From the NCBI GenBank assembly GCA_020852965.1, contig JADYZV010000070.1, positions 1 to 64,000 of the forward strand: 64,000 nucleotides of DNA. The letters are read 5' to 3'. A model generated the notes under the pieces. That model made no database searches and was not told the origin of the DNA. It saw only the letters and a list, made by a program, of their open reading frames with translations. How positions within the stretch are numbered: position 1 is the first letter of the stretch; each line of letters begins with the position of its first letter. Source of the DNA: Pirellulaceae bacterium. GTDB lineage: Bacteria; Planctomycetota; Planctomycetia; Pirellulales; Pirellulaceae. Shown here piece after piece: positions 27,958 through 34,838 of this stretch. A program made the position numbers and the translations under genes.

Positions 27958-28428
27958 CTACGGTTTGCGTTTGACCTTCTTACGTTTGGGCTTGCCACCA
28001 AAATAAGAACTGCCCGGGTCGACGAGCATGCGGCCGCGCATCGCCTCGCGACCGAGCAACATGCGGAAACCCATTTGATCTCGATTCGCCAGCGTCAATT
28101 CAATCGGCCAAGCGACTCCCAGCAATTCGACCACCGTCACGATCACGGGACGTACGGACGACTCGCCACTGGAACTCCTAACGCGGCGAATATCGAACAC
28201 GGGCGTTTCGACTTCGACCACCAATTCGTCGTTGCGCTGCACGGGGTGGATTTTGAAACGGACATAGTCCAAACCATCTTTGCGGTAGAGCTCCATTTCG
28301 AACGCATGCAAGCTGGAAGAACGAGCTCCGGTATCGACCTTGGCTTTGATGGCAGGAATCTTCAAATCGGGAAGTGAGACATACTCGCGCCAGCCAATCG
28401 TCGGCAGCTTGCTAAGCTCATCTTTCAT
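27958..28428 (-). CDS. RimK-type zinc protease domain protein (retropepsin-like)
   Basis: 156 residues matching the ATP-dependent zinc protease/RimK-associated family. GWREYVSLPDL is followed by AKVDTGARSSSLHAFEME, an Asp-Thr-Gly aspartic-protease-like active site. MLLGREAMRGRMLVDPG near the C-terminus is the second family signature. The basic tail (KPKRKKVKRKP) is typical of planctomycete members. Relatives are often encoded near RimK-type ligases, but no such ligase is in this window. Cytoplasmic; substrate unknown. Confidence 0.88.
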   Translation of the reverse strand: MKDELSKLPTIGWREYVSLPDLKIPAIKAKVDTGARSSSLHAFEMELYRKDGLDYVRFKIHPVQRNDELVVEVETPVFDIRRVRSSSGESSVRPVIVTVVELLGVAWPIELTLANRDQMGFRMLLGREAMRGRMLVDPGSSYFGGKPKRKKVKRKP

Positions 28429-28543
28429 TGGCGTTCCATTCTCCTTCGTACTTCCGCGCTGTCTTAGACCCCCGCAAGCTCGCCTTGCCGGTGAATGAGT
28501 TTTAGTTTTAGCCCACCCTTGGAGCCCGCCCGCCAGACGACGG

Positions 28544-31500
28544 TCAATTCACTGGAACTGCTCCATCCAGATAGCGCCAGCCTTTGATGAAGCCGATCAG
28601 ATCCGCCATGGCCTGTGGATCGATCTGCGCTTCGAGCCCCTCAGGCATAAGCGATACGCCCGTAGCCTTCATTGTCGCAATGTCCTCGCGACGTATCAAC
28701 TCGCGGCGATCATCTTGACCACGAATTATCAAGGCATCCGCCGTCTCTTCCGCGATAATCCCTTCAATTACCCGGCCATCTTCGGTCAATACAATAAAAC
28801 GAAAGAAGTTGTTGTCGATCGCGAGGTTCGGATCGAGGATCGCGGTGAGCAATTCGAGCGGTTTTTTCGTGCGCGAATCAGAGATGTTGGGGCCCACGTC
28901 GACACCGATGTCGCCTACACGATGACACGACGCACAGTGCTTGCGAAACAGTTCGGCACCGCGCGGCACGTCGGGTTCGAGCTCCAAACAGGACTTGTAT
29001 TGCTCGACCACTTGAGCTCGATTCGAATTGGAGATGCGTGACAACTGCTGTTGCAGTTTAGCTTTGGTCTCTCCGCTAGCTCGATCGACAAGCTTGGTCA
29101 ACTCAGCCACTCCAAACTGTCCTGGCGTCAATTGCCCCGAGTCCAATTGCTGAGCCAATCCCTCAAGCCGCTTGCCGCTGGCAGCAATGAGTGGTAACAG
29201 GACTCGTTGCAACTGGGGTGACGCACTTGCTAGACGGTCAAGCAAGACCGAGTTGGGTGCGTCGCCTCCCACGGCGCACCACGCTTGAAGCAGTGGGCCT
29301 GTCAGCTCAGGGTCCGTCGCTTGGGCTACCATTTGCGCCAAGCGCTGAGGTGTGTCACTCTGTGGAGAATCAGCCAACAAGGCAATGGCAGCCACGCGCA
29401 GGTGTAGAGGTAGCGAGTCGTTTTCGACCAGCTTCGCAAGCTGCTTCCACGTCGACAATTCGACAAGTGATCGCAGCTTGGGTTGTTTGACGATCGGCTG
29501 CAGGCACTCGAGCGCAGCCAGCGGTGCCACACCTTTTGTCGATAATGATTTCGCAAGGCCCGATTCGGACAACAATTGCGCGATCTGCTCGACCAGAGGC
29601 TTCAGCGACTCGGCCGCATCCGCGGAACCACTCCCCTGCGACGATTCGGTTTTGCGCAGCGTGGCAGCCATCAGACCGCGCGCAATCTGTGGCACTTGCG
29701 CGACAGCCGCTTCGGTTATCACGGGAGATTGAGCTAAGGTCGATAGCCAACTGTGCAGCAATTGTTCAGGCTGGTCGCGAAGACCGCTGGCGGCGGCCAT
29801 CAGCAGGTACGGATCGCCGTCCTGAGCCCATGCCTGAGCGACTTCGTCCAAGTCCGCTGGAGTAGCCTGCCAGGAATCACTTCCCACTTGTGATCCTAAA
29901 CACAACCAAGCTTCAAAGCGAACGCCAGCCTCAGCCGAGCCAGACGCTAGCTTCAGCAGTTCATCCGGATGAACGGATAGAGTGTGTGGGTATTGGCGGC
30001 TGAGGCGCAGGGCGACCATCGCCAGCTCGGACTGGCCGGTCTGCGAAAGATCGGCGGCTAGCAACGGGGCCATAGCGATCGGCGAGCGGTTGGCATCGGC
30101 GGCATCCGTAGCGGCAGCATCTGTGGCCAGGGTGGTTTCCGAGGCTGAAGAGACGGCGAGCAGTACTGTCAGTCGCAATGCCGCGCAGCGAGCATCGGGC
30201 GTAAGGCCAGTGTCTGCAACCATTTGCTGCAAAGCGTCAATGTTCGAGTTCGATACTACTGCAGCACCTGCAGGCGACTCGTCGCCGGTCGCTGCGCGCT
30301 GCAGCAACAAACGCCGGGACGTTTGCCTCAACCACGGATTGTCGCTACCGATCAACTCAACCAACTCGGCGTCTTCACGAGTCCGCAAGGGTCTATCGCG
30401 CAGCTCGCGCCATACGTCGGAGAGTTGCACCTGCGGACCGATCGATACGATTCTTCCAGCTTGATCGCCCCAACGCTCATCAGGACGCTGCTTGAGCTCC
30501 TCAGGCACCCAGGCGGGATGTTCGATCACGGCGCGATGCATGTCGACGATGACCATCGAACCGTCGGGTGCCACGGTAACGTTGACCGGGCGAAACCAAG
30601 CATCGCGACTGGCCAGCCACTCGCGCCCCTCGGGGACTTGCTGCTCCGCATCGGGAACCAGCCGAGCCCCCGATCGTTTCGATCGCTGTCGATGCACCAA
30701 CGATCCCGTTGGCTCGCAAGTAAAAATGTCAGTCCTGCCGTCATCCACCCCGCGCGCGAAGACGCCACAAGCTGCTGTGAATTGTCCCGAGTGTAGATGG
30801 GAGGTGACCCAAGCGTTGACGAGCGGATAGACGCGAGAGCTTTCCCCAGCGGGGACCACATCCACCACGCTCGGTGCCAAGCCCGCCAGCGGATTGCCTA
30901 CCAGGTCGGCCTGCTCAAACATGACCTGCGTGGCCGGATTGCGATTGCTGCAAAAAATGCGTTGCCCAAGACCATCGAAAGTGAGTCCAAATTGAGCTGG
31001 CCCGGTCACCAATTCGATCGTTTTATTAGCCAAATGAAAGCGTACATCGCGGCTGCCAATGTCCAGTGGTGCGGCTGGATCTTCGCCACGCAACTCGGGG
31101 CCAAGCTGTACTGCACCGCCGCGTAGTCCGCAAGCGATATACCACCAACCGTCCGGACCGAGGCGCGGGTGATTTGCGCGAAGCTGTTCGTTATCTTTCG
31201 AAAATCCTTCTAGCCAAATTTGGGTGTGCTCCGCTCGCCCGTCACCATCGCTGTCGGTCAAGTAGATCAGTTGACCAGCCACCGTCGCGACCACACCCTC
31301 CTTCCACAAAGCCAGTCCAGTTGGCATGTCGAGATGATCGGCGAAGACCTGCGAGCTTTCATACTCACCATCGCCGTCATTGTCGCTAAGCACCACAATC
31401 TGCCCGCGCGGTTGCTCGCCCGTCGCAAATGGATAATCGCGCATTTCGATGACCCACATCCGACCCGCATCGTCAAAGGCCACCTCCACCGGATCGACGA

Positions 31501-31684
31501 CTTGGGGTTCGTGCGCCAACAGTCGGGCCTGATTGCCGTCGAGTAGTTCGATGAGCTGCAGAGAGTCCGCTGGTGCCAAAGGGGTCTGACGCAATCCAGC
31601 CGGCTGGTCTCCTTTGAGAGTGGCTGCCATACCCAATACTGTCGTCAGCAGAACTAATCCGCAACGAAGCCTATTTGCCAACAT
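28544..31684 (-). CDS. PVC-type heme-binding CxxCH protein with beta-propeller and HEAT-like region
   Basis: About 1046 residues. Signal peptide (LRCGLVLLTTVLGMAATLKG), then a propeller/glucose-dehydrogenase-like domain at about 60-430 (DPVEVAFDDAGRMWVIEMRD, LWKEGVVATVAGQLIYLTDS, PVNVTVAPDGSMVIVDMHR). A long Ala/Leu/Gln-rich helical stretch (about 440-900) suggests HEAT-like repeats. The C-terminus has a c-type cytochrome segment FRKHCASCHRVGDIGVDVGP followed by RTKKPLELLTAILDPNLAID. This is the planctomycete membrane-bound dehydrogenase family; substrate unknown, possibly a sugar. Alternative starts exist at 31714 and 31699; the ATG at 31684 immediately precedes the signal peptide. It is a single gene with no obvious partner. 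Confidence 0.9.
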   Translation of the reverse strand: MLANRLRCGLVLLTTVLGMAATLKGDQPAGLRQTPLAPADSLQLIELLDGNQARLLAHEPQVVDPVEVAFDDAGRMWVIEMRDYPFATGEQPRGQIVVLSDNDGDGEYESSQVFADHLDMPTGLALWKEGVVATVAGQLIYLTDSDGDGRAEHTQIWLEGFSKDNEQLRANHPRLGPDGWWYIACGLRGGAVQLGPELRGEDPAAPLDIGSRDVRFHLANKTIELVTGPAQFGLTFDGLGQRIFCSNRNPATQVMFEQADLVGNPLAGLAPSVVDVVPAGESSRVYPLVNAWVTSHLHSGQFTAACGVFARGVDDGRTDIFTCEPTGSLVHRQRSKRSGARLVPDAEQQVPEGREWLASRDAWFRPVNVTVAPDGSMVIVDMHRAVIEHPAWVPEELKQRPDERWGDQAGRIVSIGPQVQLSDVWRELRDRPLRTREDAELVELIGSDNPWLRQTSRRLLLQRAATGDESPAGAAVVSNSNIDALQQMVADTGLTPDARCAALRLTVLLAVSSASETTLATDAAATDAADANRSPIAMAPLLAADLSQTGQSELAMVALRLSRQYPHTLSVHPDELLKLASGSAEAGVRFEAWLCLGSQVGSDSWQATPADLDEVAQAWAQDGDPYLLMAAASGLRDQPEQLLHSWLSTLAQSPVITEAAVAQVPQIARGLMAATLRKTESSQGSGSADAAESLKPLVEQIAQLLSESGLAKSLSTKGVAPLAALECLQPIVKQPKLRSLVELSTWKQLAKLVENDSLPLHLRVAAIALLADSPQSDTPQRLAQMVAQATDPELTGPLLQAWCAVGGDAPNSVLLDRLASASPQLQRVLLPLIAASGKRLEGLAQQLDSGQLTPGQFGVAELTKLVDRASGETKAKLQQQLSRISNSNRAQVVEQYKSCLELEPDVPRGAELFRKHCASCHRVGDIGVDVGPNISDSRTKKPLELLTAILDPNLAIDNNFFRFIVLTEDGRVIEGIIAEETADALIIRGQDDRRELIRREDIATMKATGVSLMPEGLEAQIDPQAMADLIGFIKGWRYLDGAVPVN

Positions 31685-31988
31685 GCTTGCTTCTTTCATT
31701 AACCAACCGACCAATGCGTGAGTAACTACTGAGTTTACACCCCCGCCGAAGCTGCCACAACAACGGCTAATAGAACAGCGCCACTTCGACCGCTCTGGTT
31801 GGAGTCGCAGCCCTCGGACGCTATTGCTTGTCGATAGTCGTAAAAGCGGCTAAAGCCAAGACGCCCACGCAAGTGTGGCGGCGAGCAATTGAAAAGTCCA
31901 CCCTGAGCCTGACAGGAAAGAGACCGGCAGAGGGGCGCTGAATGGAGGAGGGGGGACGGGAAGGAGGAGCGACTGACCGGCGGAGCGG

Positions 31989-32813
31989 TCAGCGGCTATC
32001 GCTGTGGTCGGCATGCCCCCGTCGACGGCCTGGAGGAAAGCTGAAAGGCTGCGGCTGCAGATCGAACTTGACGCCTTTGAGTTGCTCCAATGCGGCGCGT
32101 TGTTCCTCGGTCAATTGGCTGGCAAGTTTTTTATCGAGCGCTTCTTCGGCGCGACGAAATAAACTACTGATCGCTTCTCGCGGGCTCGAACCGGGAGGCG
32201 TATTGCGAATCTCTTTCTCGATCGAGCGGCGCGTATCGTCCATGATGGCTCGCCAGTTGTCGGAGCGGAACTTGCGAAAGTCGTCTAGGGCAGCGCCTTG
32301 TAGACCAATCACCTGGGCCACCTCGTCGTTGAGCAACGCGCGATAGCCGCGAGCCTGCGCGTAGATACCGAGCAAACGCTGGAAGTCGACTTCGGGCTTT
32401 TGCAGTATCTCAAACGACTTGGCTTCCAAAGGGTCCAAGGCGGCGCGAATCTGCTGTTTCAGCTCTTCCTTGCTGGTCGCCAAGTCTTGATTGGCTTTGC
32501 GAACGGCTCGGATGGCTTCAAAGGCTTCGCGCCCGTTGGCTTCGAGTTGTTTCGAGTCGGCCTCGCTCAAATGGATCTCTTGACGGACGTTCGGGTCTCG
32601 CAGCAGATCAAACAACTCTCGATTGGAGCTGTCGCGGTGTACTTCCCGCATAGCCTCGAAGAATGGATCGTTCCCGCGTGAACCGTCGGAAGGGTGGGGA
32701 TGATCGTTGGGCCGTGAGCCCTCAGACCGATGGGGCGGCTGTCCACCGACCCTGCCGGCAGACAGTAACAGCCCGCAGGCCAGTCCAATCAGAATAAGTT
32801 GAAAGCGCACCAT
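31989..32813 (-). CDS. Secreted helical protein, Spy/LTXXQ-like
   Basis: 274 residues with a signal peptide (MVRFQLILIGLACGLLLSAG), a His/Ser/Asp/Pro-rich spacer, then a helical domain. LTEEQRAALEQLKGVKFDLQ near the C-terminus and the repeated charged helices recall the Spy/CpxP-type periplasmic chaperone pattern. It shares the C-terminal layout (EEQ..ALE.LKG..F.F.P) with the next gene at 32948, so the two are probably paralogues in tandem. Function unproven. The 274-base gap upstream (31715-31988, between this gene's stop and the CxxCH gene) holds a GACCGGCGGAGCGGTCAGCG sequence also found near 60498. Confidence 0.75.
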   Translation of the reverse strand: MVRFQLILIGLACGLLLSAGRVGGQPPHRSEGSRPNDHPHPSDGSRGNDPFFEAMREVHRDSSNRELFDLLRDPNVRQEIHLSEADSKQLEANGREAFEAIRAVRKANQDLATSKEELKQQIRAALDPLEAKSFEILQKPEVDFQRLLGIYAQARGYRALLNDEVAQVIGLQGAALDDFRKFRSDNWRAIMDDTRRSIEKEIRNTPPGSSPREAISSLFRRAEEALDKKLASQLTEEQRAALEQLKGVKFDLQPQPFSFPPGRRRGHADHSDSR

Positions 32814-32947
32814 CGATATACCTTAACTGAAACAAATGCAGCGGTGCTGATTAACATTCTGATCCGTTGTAAACTCGAATCATTCATAACCCGCAGCTCG
32901 ACTATTTCGAGCCGAGCTGCGAGAACACTCCAGGAAGCCTGTACGAT

Positions 32948-33721
32948 CTAATTGTTGTTGTCGCCACCGCGATTGCGACCACCGCCAGGTCCGCCACCGC
33001 CAGGTCCACGCCCCCCTGGGCCGCCGAAGCCACGTCGCTCTGGGAAGGTGAAGGCATCGCCCTTAAGTTCTTCGAGTGCCTTCTTTTGCTCGTCGCTCAG
33101 CTTGGCAGCCACCGCCTGATCGAGTTCTTTGCCCATGCTCTCAAACATTTCCCGCATTTTCTCGCGATCACCGCCACCACCGCTGAATGCCTCACGCATC
33201 TTATCACGCATCTCTTCGCCTGCCTTGGTCATGACGGCTTTGATCTCTTCGGTCTTGGCTGCGTCCAATCCGAGCTGCTTGGCGACCAGCTCGTTGCTGA
33301 GGGCACGCATTCCCTGCTGTTGGACCAGCAACCCTAGCAGTCGCGTTTGCTGCTTAGGAGAGAGGGCTTCGTCGATCAAATCTTGGGCTTTGGCGTTGGC
33401 TTCTTTCAGTTTTTCAGCCCGCTCGCTCTCGTCAGCTTGGAACAGGGATCGCATGTCGGGCAGCGCCGATTGTACTGCCTTGTAGGCATCTGGTGACAAG
33501 CCAATTTCCGTTTGTACCTCTTCCATGCGCAGCAAGCTGAGAAGTTCTAAGGCACTGCCCATCGACATTCCCATACCGCCGCCAAATCCGCCGCGTCCAC
33601 CGCCGCCGGGACCACCGCGTCCAGGCCCGCCGCGTCCACGCCCCTCTTCTTGGGCGATCATTACCGATGACAAACAGACTGCCAATATCAAACCGAGCAT
33701 ACCCACGGAGCGCATTTTCAT
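32948..33721 (-). CDS. Secreted Gly-rich helical protein, Spy/LTXXQ-like paralogue
   Basis: 257 residues. Signal peptide (MRSVGMLGLILAVCLSSVMIAQ), a Gly/Arg-rich segment (GRGRGGPGRGGPGGGGRGGF), a Met/Glu/Lys-rich helical core (about 60-215; EIGLSPDAYKAVQSALPDM, LSPKQQTRLLGLLVQQQGM, LSDEQKKALEELKGDAFTF) and a Gly/Pro/Arg-rich tail ending DNNN. The periodic LSxxQ/LSDEQ motifs resemble Spy-type periplasmic proteins. The frame continues upstream to 33850, but GGAAGG precedes the ATG at 33721 and the signal peptide begins there. It precedes its paralogue at 32813 by 134 bases. Confidence 0.78.
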   Translation of the reverse strand: MKMRSVGMLGLILAVCLSSVMIAQEEGRGRGGPGRGGPGGGGRGGFGGGMGMSMGSALELLSLLRMEEVQTEIGLSPDAYKAVQSALPDMRSLFQADESERAEKLKEANAKAQDLIDEALSPKQQTRLLGLLVQQQGMRALSNELVAKQLGLDAAKTEEIKAVMTKAGEEMRDKMREAFSGGGGDREKMREMFESMGKELDQAVAAKLSDEQKKALEELKGDAFTFPERRGFGGPGGRGPGGGGPGGGRNRGGDNNN

Positions 33722-33986
33722 TACAGCACCTTCCAAAGTTAGTGAGACAAGCTTAACGCGACCGAGTGCCGATGGTAAAACAAGCCATCCGGACGTCGCG
33801 GGAACTGGCGGCAAAGCCGAGCGGCTGAGCTTCGCCAATTCCAACTCCACGCTCTCTCAAACCATTTCGGCAGTCCAAAGTTCCGCCGAGGTACCGCACA
33901 ATTTAGCGTTTCCGCTCGCTATTTGGACAAAATTTCGCAAAAACCGCCAAACTCATGTAAGGAAACCGCGTTCCCAACCGTCTTAA

Positions 33987-34126
33987 TTGGTGCTTGGTGC
34001 TTGGTGCTTGGTGCTTGGTGCTTGGTGCTTGGTGCTTGGTGCTTGGTGCTTGGTGCTTGGTGCTTGGTGCTTGGTGCCTGGTGCTTGGTGCTTGGTGCTT
34101 GGTGCCTGGTGCTTGGTGCTTGGTGC
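33987..34126. repeat. Heptanucleotide array, 20 x TTGGTGC
   Basis: Twenty head-to-tail copies of TTGGTGC in perfect 7-base register over 140 bases. Units 14 and 18 (34078 and 34106) read CTGGTGC; the others are identical. On the other strand the unit is GCACCAA, which reappears as three units at 34594-34614 inside the 3' end of the next gene. The 15 bases 34127-34141 separate this array from the next. Confidence 0.98.
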
Positions 34127-34141
34127 TGTAGGCACTATTTC

Positions 34142-34225
34142 GAACTAAGAACTAAGAACTAAGAACTAAGAACTAAGAACCAAGAACTAAGAACTAAGAA
34201 CTAAGAACTAAGAACTAAGAACTAA
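34142..34225. repeat. Heptanucleotide array, 12 x GAACTAA
   Basis: Twelve copies of GAACTAA in register over 84 bases; unit 6 (34177) is GAACCAA. The array ends exactly where the Shine-Dalgarno of the four-helix-bundle gene begins, so the last unit donates the TAA of TAAGGAGG. Confidence 0.98.
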
Positions 34226-34230
34226 GGAGG
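34224..34230 (+). promoter_or_regulatory. Consensus Shine-Dalgarno formed at the array edge
   Basis: AAGGAGG, seven bases before the ATG at 34238. It is the strongest ribosome binding site noticed in the window, and its first bases are the end of the last GAACTAA unit. Most neighbouring genes have weak or no Shine-Dalgarno. Confidence 0.85.
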
Positions 34231-34237
34231 ATTAGAA

Positions 34238-34621
34238 ATGAAGATCGAGCGATTTGAAGACATTGAAGGCTGGCAGATGGCTCGCGAATTGACTCGCACC
34301 ATCTACACTTTGGCGAGGCAAGCGGAGTTTTCACGCGACTTTGGGTTGAAAGGCCAGATGCAGCGCGCAAGTGGATCAGCGATGCACAACATTGCTGAGG
34401 GTTTTGATGGAGGCAGCAACGCCGAGTTTGCGAAGTTTTTGCGTTACGCACAGCGTTCTTCGACAGAGGTCAAGAGTCAGCTTTACGTAGCCATAGATCA
34501 GAGTTACATCAGCCAGCAGCAATTTGACGATGCATACGCGTTAGCAACCGCCACTCACTCCAAGATCGGCGGCTTCATTCGCTATCTAACCAAGCACCAA
34601 GCACCAAGCACCAAGAACTAA
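34238..34621 (+). CDS. Four-helix-bundle protein, S23/IVP family, C-terminus encoded by heptamers
   Basis: 127 residues of the four-helix-bundle family first known from 23S rRNA intervening sequences; Avd of diversity-generating retroelements has the same fold. Landmarks are IERFEDIEGWQMARELTRTI, FGLKGQMQRASGSAMHNIAE followed by GF, and FAKFLRYAQRSSTEVKSQLY. The last residues TKHQAPSTKN are translated from GCACCAA units, and the stop codon TAA (34619-34621) comes from the first GAACTAA unit. The gene thus sits inside a repeat block: 20 TTGGTGC and 12 GAACTAA upstream, 3 GCACCAA and 31 GAACYAA downstream. No rRNA, reverse transcriptase or variable repeat is nearby. Function unknown; a small basic RNA- or protein-binding role is typical of the fold. 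Confidence 0.9.
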   Translation: MKIERFEDIEGWQMARELTRTIYTLARQAEFSRDFGLKGQMQRASGSAMHNIAEGFDGGSNAEFAKFLRYAQRSSTEVKSQLYVAIDQSYISQQQFDDAYALATATHSKIGGFIRYLTKHQAPSTKN

Positions 34622-34831
34622 GAACTAAGAACTAAGAACCAAGAACCAAGAACCAAGAACTAAGAACCAAGAACTAAGAACTAAGAACCAAGGACCAAGA
34701 ACCAAGAACCAAGAACCAAGAACCAAGAACCAAGAACCAAGAACTAAGAACTAAGAACCAAGAACCAAGAACTAAGAACCAAGAACCAAGAACCAAGAAC
34801 CAAGAACCAAGAACTAAGAACTAAGAACTAA
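34594..34831. repeat. Heptanucleotide array, 3 x GCACCAA then 31 x GAACYAA
   Basis: Three GCACCAA units (34594-34614) pass without a break of register into 31 GAACYAA units (34615-34831), a mixture of GAACTAA and GAACCAA with one GGACCAA at 34692. No indel breaks the 7-base phase over 238 bases. The array ends at a partial GAAC, and recG starts eight bases after the last full unit. Confidence 0.97.
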
Positions 34832-34838
34832 GAACGTC

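Noticed and set aside
33923-34162. Open frame of repeating LGAWCLV residues across the TTGGTGC array
   Set aside because: It is a trivial translation of the heptamer array with no independent coding signal or ribosome binding site.
34238-34621. Avd component of a diversity-generating retroelement
   Set aside because: The fold is shared, but no reverse transcriptase, template repeat or variable repeat is within the window.
33987-34831. CRISPR-like array
   Set aside because: Units are 7 bases and contiguous, with no spacers and no cas genes.
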